This document shows, piece after piece, positions 10,849 through 21,240 of a stretch of 64,000 nt of DNA (position 1 is its first letter; every line of letters starts with the position of its first letter). Where the stretch lies: contig CM048750.1 of the NCBI GenBank assembly GCA_026315105.1, positions 263,801,151 through 263,865,150 of the forward strand. The letters are read 5' to 3'. The notes under the pieces were generated by a model. The model had not been told where the DNA came from and made no database searches. It saw nothing but the letters and a program-made list of their open reading frames with translations. The position numbers and the translations under genes are program-made. The stretch comes from Locusta migratoria. Lineage: Eukaryota > Arthropoda > Insecta > Orthoptera > Acrididae.

Positions 10849-11394
10849 CGATAGGCCACTGCCCTACATCGAAACTTTAATAGTATAATACATGCAAAGG
10901 AAATTACATCTAAAAAGTAAAAAGGTTTTAGAATAGGTTAGTACTTACTGTAGGTTGAATGTTGTAATTACTCACCAATAATATAAACTAGTTTTTTTTT
11001 TTTTTTTTTTATAAATCCATTTCTGGAATGAAGTGCAGCAGCGACTTTTATTTCGCGACTGAGTGCTATTTTGCTGTCACAAATTTCAGATCCGGGTAAT
11101 TGGCAAATACCATATGAAATGAACAAAGTGGTAATTTTTTTTTAAAATCACCGAAATAAAGAGTCAGGCATGTGAATACAGTAACATAATTACACAGATT
11201 TTTCCCTTCTCAATTTTGTCACACCTGTTACACCATTTTTGCTTAAAATTATGTTTTCAGGAATTACAAAAAAATGAGTATTTAGACTTAATAATATAAT
11301 TAATTTCCTTTTAATTTACATACATTAAAAGACGGAAATTTGAAAGGAATATTTTAAGATGATTTCAAAGTCAATTTCTGGCAGTTCATGATTC
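10849..11394. other. Unassigned AT-rich DNA with poly(T)
   Basis: Contains a 19-base T run at 10992-11010. No coding or repeat similarity recognised. Confidence 0.6.
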
Positions 11395-12040
11395 ACACCT
11401 GTGACTATGGAATCAACTAGTTACATCTCGTCGCTGCTGATATCCACATGTCTCACTGTGGACCCTGTTGCAGTTGAAGGTGTTGCGCCGGCCGCGGTGG
11501 CCGAGGGGACTGCGGCGCGCAAGTCACGGTCTGCACGGCCACTACGGTTGGAAGTTCGAATCCCCCCTCGGACATGGATACTTGTGCCTTCCTTAGTAGT
11601 AGCTAGTTCATAAGTAGATTGTAAGTTTAGGGACTGATGACCCCATAGTTAAGTCCCATAAGCTCTACAAACATTTGAAACATTTGAAGGTGTTGCATTT
11701 GAAGTTTCAGCAAATATGTTGTTGGAAGTAACCAGTGAGTACATGTCTTTTGGATTGAAATAATCGCAACAATGTTTTCCTACATTATTCTTTTCGAATT
11801 TCACTCTCACTAATGCTTTTAAAGTGTCTGTACCAATTCTGTTTCGTTGTTTGGTCTTAATACCTGTCACCATTGAAAAAATTCTTTCAACTGCAGCATT
11901 GGAATGTGGCAAACAAAGCACAATGTTAGCTAACATACCTATATTTCGAAACTGTTTAATGTCATTTAAGTTCTTGCACTATGACAGTTTGTCCCAAAAC
12001 TGTACAGTAGATAACTTTTAGAGGTTTGCCTTTTCACTTT
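11395..12040 (-). mobile_element. hAT transposase C-terminal relic, split by SINE A
   Basis: The minus-strand frame (11697-12035) reads WDKLS, KNLNDIKQFRN and CLPHSNAAVERIFSMV, the hAT C-terminal dimerisation region (S-x-A-x-x-E-R-x-F-S), then GIKTKQRNRIGTDTLKAL. SINE A (11487-11683) interrupts the extension near the end. No terminal repeats are seen. It may belong with the zinc-finger N-terminus found in the hAT element at 61992-63016, but that is not shown. Confidence 0.75.
11487..11683 (+). mobile_element. SINE A, full length
   Basis: Head, body and tail are all present. The perfect 13-base duplication TTGAAGGTGTTGC lies at 11474-11486 and 11684-11696. The head differs from consensus at GCGCGCAAGTC in place of GCGCTCCAGTC. 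Inserted in the hAT relic. Confidence 0.95.
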
Positions 12041-12171
12041 CTGTAATGATTTTCAAAGAGTAATGCTATGTTGACACGAATGTGTAGCGTTTTGTTCATT
12101 ATAAAGTTGGCTGTCGCAAATGTTTTAGTGTTTTCTTGTCAACATCTTCTCATTTACAAATACTAACTAGT

Positions 12172-12364
12172 GGCCGGCCGCGGTGTCCGAGGTGACTGAG
12201 GCGCTCCAGTCACGGTCTGCACGGCCACTACGGTCGGGGGTTCGAATCACCCCTCGGGCATAGATATTTGTGCCGTCTTTAGTCTTAGCTAGTTCATAAG
12301 TAGTTTGTAAGCTTAGGGACTGATGACCCCATTATTAAGTCCCATACGTAGTAAAAACATTTGA
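12172..12364 (+). mobile_element. SINE A, full length
   Basis: Complete copy with the 10-base duplication ACTAACTAGT (12162-12171 and 12365-12374). The A box is slightly mutated (GGTGTCCGAGGTG). Confidence 0.95.
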
Positions 12365-12374
12365 ACTAACTAGT

Positions 12375-13223
12375 GTATCGTCCTGACGTAAATAAATAAC
12401 AGTCTAGTCTACGTAATATAACGTCTTTCGTTCATGGAAACAATGAATTTTTCTTGTGCAGACGTTACTAACACTTTTTCCAAACCGCCTCTCCATTCGA
12501 CTGACATACTTTGAAATCATTATATTTGGCATCAATTTTAATGTGTCTGAAACTAGGTTTTCAAATTAATATTGTTTACTATGATCTACGCCGCCTAAAA
12601 TATCATGGTTGGCAACATTACCTCCTAGGCCTGTATCAGTGATTGTAAAGTTTTACAAAGTACCTACGCGTCGTTGACTTTTGGTTCAAAATTACCTACA
12701 TGATTTTAATACTTAAAATTACCTACGTGTAGGGAAAATTCCCTACGTCTGGCAACACTGGTCACGATCCCTCAGCTATGGTTCTCGTAGGCGGTCGGCG
12801 GAAAACTGCCATCGTGTTGTAATGCGCCCTCTAAACAGTCGGCGCGCAGTGATACGTGGCGGTCTCGAGCTGGTCTCACGTGACTGTGCGGAGGAAAATA
12901 GTCCCGGTTTAGTGCGCTCTCTGGCGGCGCTCGTCGCGTCCTCTGGTGACTCCGGAACCGCCACTGTGGAACGCCTCACTGGTATGCATCCATGCACTGT
13001 ACTCTGCATTGCGGGTTGTCCACTCGGCAGGCGACCCACCGGTACATGACACTTTAGATGTCGGATAGTTTGCGTTTACGCATATACCACACGCTCGTCG
13101 TCAACTCTCGATTGCCAAACTAATTTCTAGCCTCTATTTCGGTACTTATATACCAGCATTTAAGTCGCAATACGTTTCACATGCAAGGCCCTCAAAAGAA
13201 AACTTATTTTTTCCCCCTAAAAA
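12375..13223. other. Unassigned DNA
   Basis: No gene recognised. Bases 12660-12765 carry repeated TACCTACG words and end CTGGCAACACTGG, reminiscent of a DNA-transposon end but without a partner. Bases 12770-13050 are GC-rich with overlapping short frames on both strands and no motifs. Confidence 0.55.
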
Positions 13224-13408
13224 AATCTATCTGACCAAACTGCGTGGTCATCAGTCCGTAGCTTACAAACTACTTAAACCTAGGTAAACTAACCTAAGGA
13301 CTACACACACACACACACATGCCCCAGGAAGGACTCGAACCTCCACGGCGAGCAACCGCGCGCTCCGCAGCGAGACGCTTTAGACCACTCGGCTACTCCA
13401 CCGCGGCT
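13224..13408 (-). mobile_element. SINE B (tRNA-derived)
   Basis: Reverse complement of a head reading GGAGTAGCCGAGTGGTCTAA (A box) and GGAGGTTCGAGTCCT (B box), followed by a CA-rich spacer and a body with GACTGATGACCACGCAG. The tail is shortened and no clear duplication is seen. The head resembles class II tRNAs (Leu/Ser) with a long variable arm. Confidence 0.9.
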
Positions 13409-13470
13409 CTTCATTATTTCTCTTGTGTCATCAACCATAATGTTTTCACCCAGATAACTTCAAACATTTA

Positions 13471-13562
13471 ACTAATGTAACTCCAGTGCATAAAATATTA
13501 CTTTGCAAATGACGTCATCTCATTTATAAAGTAACGTTTAATGCACTGGAGTTACATTCGTT
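13471..13562. repeat. Short inverted repeat around a TGACGTCA palindrome
   Basis: Arms of about 35 bases (AATGTAACTCCAGTGCATAA and its complement) flank a 22-base loop containing TGACGTCA, an 8-base palindrome identical to a CRE/ATF site. It could be a small hairpin transposon derivative; a regulatory role is speculation. Confidence 0.6.
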
Positions 13563-13693
13563 ACAGAATCGGTTTTGATATTTCATAATGTGCGCAAAAT
13601 TGTGTCGGAAATTGTCTTGTTTGCCGTGGCGGAAAAGCCCTACGCACTAAGGGCCTTGCTGCGTTGCGCGCGACTGTTCGCCGTCGGAGGTTC

Positions 13694-14097
13694 AAATGTT
13701 CAGATGTTTGTTAAGCTTAAGGGACTTAACTACGGGGTCATCAGTCCCTAAACTTACAAACTTCTTATGAACTACGTACAACTAAGGACGGCAAAAATAT
13801 CCATGCCCGAGGGGGGATTCGAACCCCCGACCGTAGTGGCCTTGCCGGCCGCGGTGGCCGAGGGGACTGAGGCGCTCCAGTCACGGTCTGCACGGCCACT
13901 ACGGTCGGGGGTTCGAATGCCCCCTCGGACATGGATATTTGTGCCGTCCTTAGTATAAGGTAGTTGATAAGTAGTTTGTAAGTTTAGGGACTGATTACCC
14001 CGTAGTTAAGTCCCATAAGCTTAACAAACATTTGATTTCGTAGTGGCCGTGCAGACCGTGACTGAAGCGTCTCAGTCCCCTCGGCCACCGCGGCCGG
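13694..14097 (-). mobile_element. SINE A, middle layer of the nest
   Basis: Reverse-oriented full SINE A between the 13-base duplications CCGTCGGAGGTTC (13681-13693 and 14098-14110), so it landed in the B box of SINE C. It is interrupted by the plus-strand SINE A at 13842-14038. Confidence 0.93.
13842..14038 (+). mobile_element. SINE A, innermost layer of the nest
   Basis: Complete plus-strand copy inserted in the minus-strand SINE A. The duplication CGTAGTGGCC lies at 13832-13841 and 14039-14048. It is the youngest of the three layers. Confidence 0.93.
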
Positions 14098-14240
14098 CCG
14101 TCGGAGGTTCGAGTCCTTCCTCAGGCACGGGTGTGTGTTTTGTGTCTTGTTTTTAGGATAAGTTAGTTTAAGTGATTTGTAAGTTTAGGGATCGATGACC
14201 ACTGTAATTAGATCCCATAACAAACATTTGAACATTTTTA

Positions 14241-14870
14241 ATGGCCTTATGCGTTTCACACACAGTTTAAGACACATACAAATTACGAGATTCATTCTTA
14301 TCTTGAGGATCTTACTTCAAAAATGAGGCTGCAATAGCTGTAAAAGATTGTATTCATTCATGATCTCACACACGAAGTACCTACATTTTAATTTAGTGCC
14401 AACACTATTACCACTCCCTATCGCCGTGGAATTGGTTCAAAATTCATTCCATTGAATACCTCCCGGAGTAAAACGATTTTCTAGTTTGGGGTCACATATA
14501 ACTCATGGTAATGAATTAATTCCGTGAAGCGCTGTTTAATGAGTATATCGATGCACGCAATGGCGTTTTGATTTCATTGCCCCAGTTAAACATGAGCGAT
14601 GCGCTAGAATTCCAATGTATCAACAATTCGAGAGTAACAAATAGTAATTCCAAATGTATTCGTTGAAACGTCCATGGCGAAAGTACTGGCGATGGGTGTT
14701 CTGTATTCTGGCGATTGTATTAATGACTACAGACCTCGCTACTAATCAATGTCTATATACGATAGAGAGCGAGTAAATAGAAAGCCGGGACCTACCGCAC
14801 TCTAAACAGGTGGGCATCATCCCGGGTAATCACCCTACAATATTCTTGTGCACTAACAGTATTTCACGCA
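14241..14870. other. Unassigned DNA
   Basis: Mixed-composition sequence with no open frame of note and no repeat recognised. Confidence 0.55.
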
Positions 14871-14879
14871 AACATGTAG

Positions 14880-15080
14880 CGCGGGCCGCGCAGGAGTAGC
14901 CGAGCGGTCTGGTGCGCCACGTTACGGATCACGCGGCCTCCCGCGTCGGAGGTTCGAATCCTCCCTCGGGCATGGATGAGTGTGTGTTGTCTTTAGGTTA
15001 GTTTAACTTAGTTCATGTAGTTTTTAAGACTAGGGACTGATGAGCAACGTAGTTTGGTCCCATAGGATTAAAAACATTTG
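14880..15080 (+). mobile_element. SINE C-like, full length
   Basis: The head has AGGAGTAGCCGAGCGGTC (A box) and GGAGGTTCGAATCCTCC (B box); the body has GGGACTGATGAGCAACG and the tail AAACATTTG. The duplication AACATGTAG lies at 14871-14879 and 15081-15089 and extends further with one mismatch. Confidence 0.88.
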
Positions 15081-15093
15081 AACATGTAGAGCG

Positions 15094-15508
15094 GCATTAA
15101 ATATAAGGAGAGGGATTGAATTAGAATTTGTGCTGTAGCCGGGATTCGAACCCGGGATCTCGTACTTACTAGGTAGGCGCTTTAGACCACTCAGCTAACA
15201 CAGCGTTGCAGCCAAAACGCCTACACGGTCTGTCTTAAGGTACGTCTCTCTCCACACGACATATTCCAATGTAGGAGAGCCATGGCAATTTGATACGCAT
15301 TTCACAGGGAACATGAGGCAGAATTGAAGTATGTGGTATGTGGTGTGGAGGGAGACGTGCTTTAAAACAGTCCGTGTAGTCGCTTTGTCTGCAACGCTGT
15401 GTTAGCTGAGTGGCCTAAAGCGCTTTCCTGGTAAGTATGAGGTCCTGAGTTCGAATCCCGGCCACAGTACAAATTTTAATTCAATGCCTCTCCTTATATT
15501 TAATACCT
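15094..15508. mobile_element. Palindromic tRNA element (SINE D hairpin), copy 1
   Basis: Two tRNA-like units face each other. The left unit (minus) contains GGGATTCGAACCCGGG and the right unit (plus, 15395-15475) contains TTAGCTGAGTGGCCTAAAGC and GAGTTCGAATCCCGG. Arms of about 172 bases (15094-15265 and 15336-15508) surround a 70-base loop. In the related 39.7-kb copy the anticodon position reads AGT (Thr-like). The loop resembles those at 24970-25015 and 39765-39840, so the hairpin appears to be the unit that spreads. Confidence 0.85.
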
Positions 15509-16054
15509 TTAGTATAACGAGACAATATTGTTTCAAGGAATTGTAGTATATGTAGATCGGTGTTCTGCCGTTGTGCATAATGTTAACCCACACAACGCCT
15601 AGTCCATACCTGACAATTTTTTAGAACATTCTGTGGTGTGCAACATGTTTCTTCCGTTTCTCTCCATACTAGTGCTTAATTTCTAAAATTTTTGGTCTCG
15701 GAACACGCCCTCCCCTCCCCCTCTCTCGGGCCATACAAAGAGACTCGTGACAAAACTTACAATAATAAATAACTTTTTTAGAAAATGTTGTTTTTGTTGA
15801 TGTTGTGGTCTTCAGTCCGGAGACTGGTTTGATGCAACTCTCCCCAATACATCCTGAGAAAGCCTCTTCAATGCTACTTGCGACAAAGAGTAACGATACT
15901 TCTGTTGAATCGTTAACTGATGAAGGTAACGTAGTTACAGTTACTTTTCCGTCCGTCCGTCCGTCCGTCCGTTACAAGTAACACATTACTCACAACACTG
16001 TATATATCGATAGTTTTTAAAAATACAATCGAATGTATCAACAGTCGATGTTTA
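15509..16054. other. Unassigned DNA with a small repeat and (TCCG)n
   Basis: The stretch near 15786-15885 (GTGGTCTTCAGTCCGGAGAC, then TGGTTTGATGCA) matches a repeat I remember as widespread in arthropods, probably the 3' end of a LINE on the minus strand. A (TCCG)n tract lies at 15948-15972. Nothing else is recognised. Confidence 0.45.
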
Positions 16055-16305
16055 ACAAGGGGAGGCCGCCAATTTTGAAATTCAGATTCGCTTCATACTG
16101 CGCATAATGAAAGCTCATGGCCAGAGGTGTAATTTGGCAAAGCATATAGATGCACTTCTCAGCCGTTGTCGAGTAAATCGACAGTTAAAATAAGCCGTTG
16201 CGGTGAAATACTCTCTACGATTAGTAATATTGTACAGAGACGTGGCGTAGCGGTAAGCAGTCGCGTTCGTAATGCGAAGGTCACCGGATCGAATCTCGCG
16301 GTGTG

Positions 16306-16307
<2 letters not shown>

Positions 16308-16356
<49 letters not shown>
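16308..16356. repeat. (AT)n microsatellite
   Basis: About 24 AT units, directly after the left tRNA-like unit of the foldback. Confidence 0.97.
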
Positions 16357-16358
<2 letters not shown>

Positions 16359-16925
16359 CACCAGAGTGATAGTTATCATAGAAATATGGAAAGCAGAAAA
16401 CAGCACGACATTGTTTTTTAAATTATCTGTTGGGAAAGACACCTGATTGACATTCTGAAAAACTGTTCTATCGTTTGTCAGGTTTAACTTACACTACACG
16501 TATTCCTTTCGGAATATCGTTTATACTTCTTCCGTTAACTATACGTGGTAAACATTATGAAGAGAATAACATTAGTGAAATACAACTTCGTTTGCGGAAA
16601 ACATAATGATGTTCGAAGCCGCCAGTTGCATATAATAAGTTGTGTGAAAGTAGTTTGTCGTGGAAAAACTGGCGACTTCGAACATCAAATGTGATTAATT
16701 GTCTTCATATATATAATGTGTGTGTGTGTGTACATTTGAATTGCAAAAAAACAAATAATAAAGAAAAGTTGCATGCCGCGAGATTAGATTCGACGACTTC
16801 CGCATTACGAACCCGTGCGCTTACCGCTACGCCACGCCTCTGTACAATATTACTAATCGTAGAGATCGTAGAGAGTATTTCACAGCAACGGCTTTATTTA
16901 ACTGTAGATTTTCTCGACAACGGCT

Positions 16926-18539
16926 GATTAGATAAGATTAGATTAATACTTATTCCATAAATCACATATACGACATTTCGTAATGATGTGGAACGTGTCA
17001 GTTTAGTAAATGTTGTCTATACTTGACAATCAATATTTTAAGGATTTTGTTTGTTTTTATTTAATTTTTTTTAATTTTTATTTTTAATTTATTTATTTTT
17101 TAAAAAGTATTATCTAAAAATTCATCTACATTGTAGAAGGAGTTGCCATTCAGAAATTCCTTTAATTTCTTTTTAAATACTAGGTGGCTACCTGTCAGAC
17201 TTTTTTTGCTACTTGGTAAGTGACCATAGACTTTTGTGGCAGCATAATTCACCCCTTTCTGAGCCAAAGTTAGTTTTAACCTTGAATAGTGAATATCTTC
17301 CTTTATCCTAGTGTTGTAGCTATGCACACTGCTATTACTTTTGATTTGGGTCGAATTATTAATCACAAATTTCATGAATGAATATATATTTATATTGTGA
17401 AGCTACAGTGATTATCCCTAGATCCCTAAATAAATGTCTGCAGGATGCTCTTGTGTGGGCTCCAGCAATTATTCTGATTACACGCTTTTGTGCAATGAAT
17501 ACCTTTTTACCCAGTGTTGAATTGCCCCAGAATATGATCCCATATGAAAGCAGTGAATGAAAATAGGCGTAGTAAGCTAATTTATTGAGATGTATATCAC
17601 CAAATGTTGCAATGACTCTGATAGCATAAGTAGCTGAACTCAGACGTTTCAGGAGATCTTCAATATATTTCTTCCAATTCAGCTCCTTGTCAATGCAAAC
17701 ACCAAAAAATTTGGAATATTCTACCTTAGCTACAGATTTATGTTCAAAGTCTAAATTTATTAATGGTGTCATGCCATTTACTGTATGAAACTGTATATAC
17801 TGGGTCTTATCAAAGTTTAATGAGAGTCCATTTGTAGAGAACCACTTAATAACTTTCTGGAAGATATCATTTACAACTTCATCAGTTAATTCCTGTTTGT
17901 CAGGTGTGATAGCTATACTTGTATCATCAGCAAAAAGTACTAGCTTACAATCTTCGTGAATGTAGAATGGCAAGTCATTAATATATATTAAGAACAGCAA
18001 GGGACCCAACACCGAACCTTGTGGGACCCCATTTTTGATAACTCCCCAGTTAGAGGAATTAATTGTTTCATCTATATAATCTGAACTGCTTATTTGAACT
18101 TTCTGCACTCTTCCACTTAAGTATAATTTAAACCATTTGTGCATTGTACCACTCATGCCACAATACTTAAGCTTATCTAGAAGACTCCCATGATTTACAC
18201 AATCAAAAGCCTTTGAGAGATCACAAAAAATCCCAACTGGTGATGTCCGGTTATTCAAAGCATTTAATATTTCATCAGTGAAGGTATATATAGCATTTTC
18301 AGTTGAAAAGCTTTTTTGAAAACCAAACTGACATTTTGTTAGAACTTTATTTTTACAAATATGTGAAGCAACTCGAAAATACATAACTTTTTCAAAAATT
18401 TTTGATAAAGCTGTCAGAAGTGAGATGGGCCGGTAGTTGTTGACATCGTATGTATCCTCTTTTTTATGCAAAGGTTTAACGATAGCATATTTCAGTCTAT
18501 CCGGGAAAATACCCTGCTTTAAAGAGCTCTTATAAATAT
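16926..18539 (-). mobile_element. LINE B copy 2, 5'-truncated
   Basis: A non-LTR retrotransposon whose 3' end is the AATCTAATCT terminus (minus strand) and whose 5' truncation is near 18539. It sits in the right arm of the foldback; GGCTGA occurs at both junctions (about 16920 and 18540) and may be a short target duplication. It encodes most of an RT domain. Confidence 0.88.
17359..18471 (-). pseudogene. LINE B reverse transcriptase, long open frame
   Basis: 370 codons, the longest frame in the window. NNYRPISLLTALSKIFEKVM (about residues 11-30) is the fingers region; FCDLSKAFDCVNH (82-94) is motif A; NGVPQGSVLGPLLFLIYIND (147-166) is motif B; FADDTS (180-185) is motif C with the catalytic Asp pair; LSLNFDKTQY follows. 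C-terminal blocks reach SCRHLFRDLG. A frameshift near 17375 moves the tail (KSNSSVHSYNTR, GVNYAATKVYGHLPSS) into the frame at 17100-17375. The endonuclease and ORF1 are missing. Clade guess: CR1/L2-like in the jockey superfamily. Confidence 0.9.
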
Positions 18540-18642
18540 GGCTGAGAAGTGCTATGCTAAATTACACCTCTGGCCATGAGCTTTCATTCTGCGCAGTATG
18601 AATCGAATCTGAGTTTGACAATTGGGGCGTCCCCTATGTAAG

Positions 18643-19189
18643 TAACACCAGTTTTGCAACAATAGAAACGTCAGGCCTTTCTGACATTACGGAAATTATC
18701 ATATACAATAGCACTGTGAGCATGGTGTATTAGGGTCGCCACTCTGGTGACTTCTGGCAGCTGTTGGTTGTCTTTGAAGCTGTCGCTCGCTGGCCTCCTG
18801 GTAAGACGTCGTGGCTCTGACGAGCCCCTTCCGTGCCAGAATTTGCGGGGCCTCTTTTAATTACGCCGCCCCGGTTGCAGCAGGGCTTTGCTGCTCCCGA
18901 AATAGCGCGCCGCCAGTCACGCAAGCCAGCCTGATTATTATTGCTCGCTCTGGAGGCGACTGCCGAGCCAAACCTCGCATTTATTAGCACCGTATGGCAC
19001 AAATTAATACAAATGCATGAACGCGTCAGTTATGAAAACGCATGAATACTGAGGCTTATACAATTATTTTTCTTACATCGAGTATTTGCAACATCATTGC
19101 CGCTACTCAAATCCTCTGCGCAATCAGCCCTTTTATGTCCAATCTCATTCTTCCTATACTCCCTCCTCCTGTACAAAGCTATTTATGTA
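18643..19189. other. Unassigned, partly GC-rich DNA
   Basis: Bases 18725-18975 are GC-rich and show no similarity to the repeats in this window. A 90-codon minus frame (18730-19002) has no motif and is not called. This is one of few repeat-free patches and could be host single-copy sequence. Confidence 0.5.
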
Positions 19190-19388
19190 CATATGCATAT
19201 CTGCAGCTACATATAAATACTCCGCAATCCACCGTAAGGTGCGTGGCGGAGGGTACACTTTACCACCACTTTCCTATTCGACCATCAAATAGATCGAGGG
19301 AAAAATGAATGTCTATATGCCTCTGCACGAGCCCTAATTTATCTTACCTTGTCTTTGTGATCTTTACGCGAAATTTAATTCTCATGTG
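19190..19388 (-). mobile_element. LINE A-prime 3' fragment
   Basis: The reverse complement contains GGCTCGTGCAGAGGCATATA and CGGTGGATTGCGGAGTAT, the same 3' end as the fragment at 1195-1521, with an extra GGGTACACTTTACC-type segment. Non-coding relic. Confidence 0.7.
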
Positions 19389-19437
19389 GCTTCCTTCGCT
19401 TTTTTTCTTTGTGGTGAATTTCAAGCCTTCAATGGTA

Positions 19438-19469
19438 CGAGGCGTGTATTTTAAGTAAGTACAGTTTCG

Positions 19470-19520
<51 letters not shown>

Positions 19521-20230
19521 AAACAAGACGTGCTAAGATCTCTCAAGAATTTTATTTTTTCATTAAAGCCTGTACCGTAATCTATCTTTCTACATAATTT
19601 CCGTCAATATTGAGGCACTTGTCACAAAGTTTTACCAATTTTTGAATACGCACGTCATAGAAGTCTGCCGCCTGACTTGTTAACCACTGCATCACAAATC
19701 TTTTGACTTCTTCATCGTCTTGCTCGGTCACAATGCCATACAAAAACACTACGAGAAACATTAGGAAAGTCATCCCGCAAGGAAGAAATCGTAAGACGTC
19801 TGTTTTCTCTCACCTTATTGTCTACATCCTCCACCAAACTTTCATTAACGACCGAAGGACGCCCACTCCGTTGTTCATCATGCACATTTGTGCGGCCATC
19901 TTTAAATGCTCTCGTCCACTTTTTTACCATTCCATCACTCAAAATGTTTCCTCCGTAAACTGCACAGAGTTCACGAAGAATATCAATCGCTTTTAAGCCT
20001 TTAGCACCAAGAAATCTTATAATAGCCCGTACTTCACAGTCGGCGGGACTCACGATTATCGGACACATCTTAAACACTCAGCACACAAGGTAAACAAGGA
20101 AGAATCAGACTGTAATGGCGCCAGTGCGTAGACAACAGATGTAGGTACTCAGTGCGCATAAAATTATTGAGATATCATAGCATGTCTTTTTTAAATTTCA
20201 AAACGGTACTTACTTAAAAAACACGCCTCA
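19438..20230 (-). mobile_element. Mariner element, internally deleted, with TA duplication
   Basis: Inverted ends CGAGGCGTGTATTTTAAGTA and (complement) TGAGGCGTGTTTTTTAAGTA lie between TA dinucleotides at 19436-19437 and 20231-20232. The minus-strand frame at 19712-20077 encodes the N-terminal helix-turn-helix part (ADCEVRAIIRFLGAKG, VKKWTRAFKDGRTNVHDEQR, SGRPSVV). A C-terminal tail (KLVKLCDKCLNIDGNYVER) ends near 19582. The middle, with the catalytic Asp residues, has been deleted at about 19735. A 44-base A run lies inside the left end. Confidence 0.9.
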
Positions 20231-20334
20231 TATTTCCCATGCTCCACACGTCCCAAATGTCCGAATCGTTTCTTATTTCATTGTCATTAATTGTATATCT
20301 AATGGTGGTTGTGGCCGTCACTCTTCCTCTAATC

Positions 20335-20523
20335 CAGTGGCTTATATAAGGGAGGATCTACGGGGCCTACCCCCTCCCTCAAAAATAATGAATGTAAACA
20401 AAAAAGAAAAGAAGTACCGTATTGTCCGTTAACTTTTTTAAAGGCATCAGTTTGAGATACGATGATACAAAATTTCTATTAGCTCAGCCTCCCACCCAGA
20501 CCAAAATAATGGATTCGCCACTG
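20335..20523. mobile_element. MITE with CAGTGGC ends
   Basis: Begins CAGTGGCTTATATAAGG and ends ATTCGCCACTG, giving inverted CAGTGGC termini. The body shares a CTCAAACTGAT-type segment (reverse strand) with 8932-9157. No target duplication was seen, so the superfamily is uncertain (hAT-like by its ends). Confidence 0.55.
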
Positions 20524-20548
20524 TGGGGTGTCTACTTAAAATAACTTT

Positions 20549-21240
20549 TTGTTACATTGGGGGAGCTCTCAGCCATCAGTACTGAGGACATCAGCACTTG
20601 CTCTATGGGTCTCAGCAGCAGAATATGCAGCACCAGTATGGGATGCATCCGCGCACGCCAAACAGGACGATGTAAGTGTAAACGAGACTATGCGTATTGT
20701 AACAGGCTGTCTCAGATCCACACCGACAGGTAATATGTACCTCTTTGCTGGAATTGCCCGATCCAGGATTAGAAGGCATGTGGTAGCAAACGTTGAGACA
20801 AAAAATAAAGAGAAAGATTGTGGACACCCACTGAATGGGCACGTCACTCAGGCTCGGAGGCTTAGGTCTAGAAGCAGCTTCATTGCAAGAACTAAGATCC
20901 ATGACGGTTCGCAGGAAGATAACAGAGTTTGTAAATGGAAGAATGAACAAACCAGACTGCCAATAACGCCAAAAGAGTAAAATGCACCTGAAAATCATCT
21001 TCCCTATACAGTTTGGAGAACACTATACAGGATGAGGGCTGGTGTACCCAGATGTAAAATTAATCTGCTGACTAACGATGACGATGCTCTTTGTGATTGC
21101 GGAGAGGTTCAGGACGAGGCACATCTGCTTACGTGCCGACTATTGCCAGAGCCCTGCTGTTTCAATGACCTGCTACAAGCCAATGACAAAGCCGTGGCGG
21201 TGGCTTTGGAAAAACAAAAATTGATCTGCACACGGAAATG
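20549..21240 (+). mobile_element. LINE D, 3' part of the RT open frame
   Basis: Two plus frames are separated by a stop. 20549-20980 reads GSSQPSVLRTSALALWVSAA, EYAAPVWDASAHAKQDDVSV and IVTGCLRSTP. 21032-21240 reads MRAGVPRCKINLL, then LCDCGEVQDEAHLLTCRL, a CxCG-x-H-x-C zinc-knuckle-like motif typical of the C-terminus of many insect LINE proteins. The catalytic part is absent. Related fragment at 48570-48965. Confidence 0.8.

Larger units (their letters stand above)
13622..14240 (+). mobile_element. SINE C, outermost layer of a three-deep nest
   Basis: The head runs 13622-13693 and ends at the B box (CCGTCGGAGGTTC). After the inner insertions it resumes at 14098 with CCGTCGGAGGTTCGAGTCC and continues through a variant body to AACATTTTTAATGG. 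The 13-base repeated B-box segment is the target duplication of the SINE A inside it. Confidence 0.85.
16055..18642. mobile_element. Foldback element with tail-to-tail tRNA-like units, split by LINE B
   Basis: The left arm (16060-16310) contains TCATGGCCAGAGGTGTAATT, CAGCCGTTGTCGAG and a tRNA-like unit (GTGGCGTAGCGGTAAGC) whose anticodon loop reads TTCGTAA (CGT, Thr-like). Its complement occurs at 16770-16925 and, beyond an inserted LINE B, at 18540-18640. A smaller inverted pair (GATGTTCGAAGCCGCCAGTT) lies in the centre at 16606-16688. Outer edges are approximate and no target duplication is seen. Confidence 0.8.

Noticed and set aside
12605..12765. MITE bounded by GGCAACATT and GGCAACACTG
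   Set aside because: The two end words are direct, not inverted, and there is no duplication; only a possible solo end remains.
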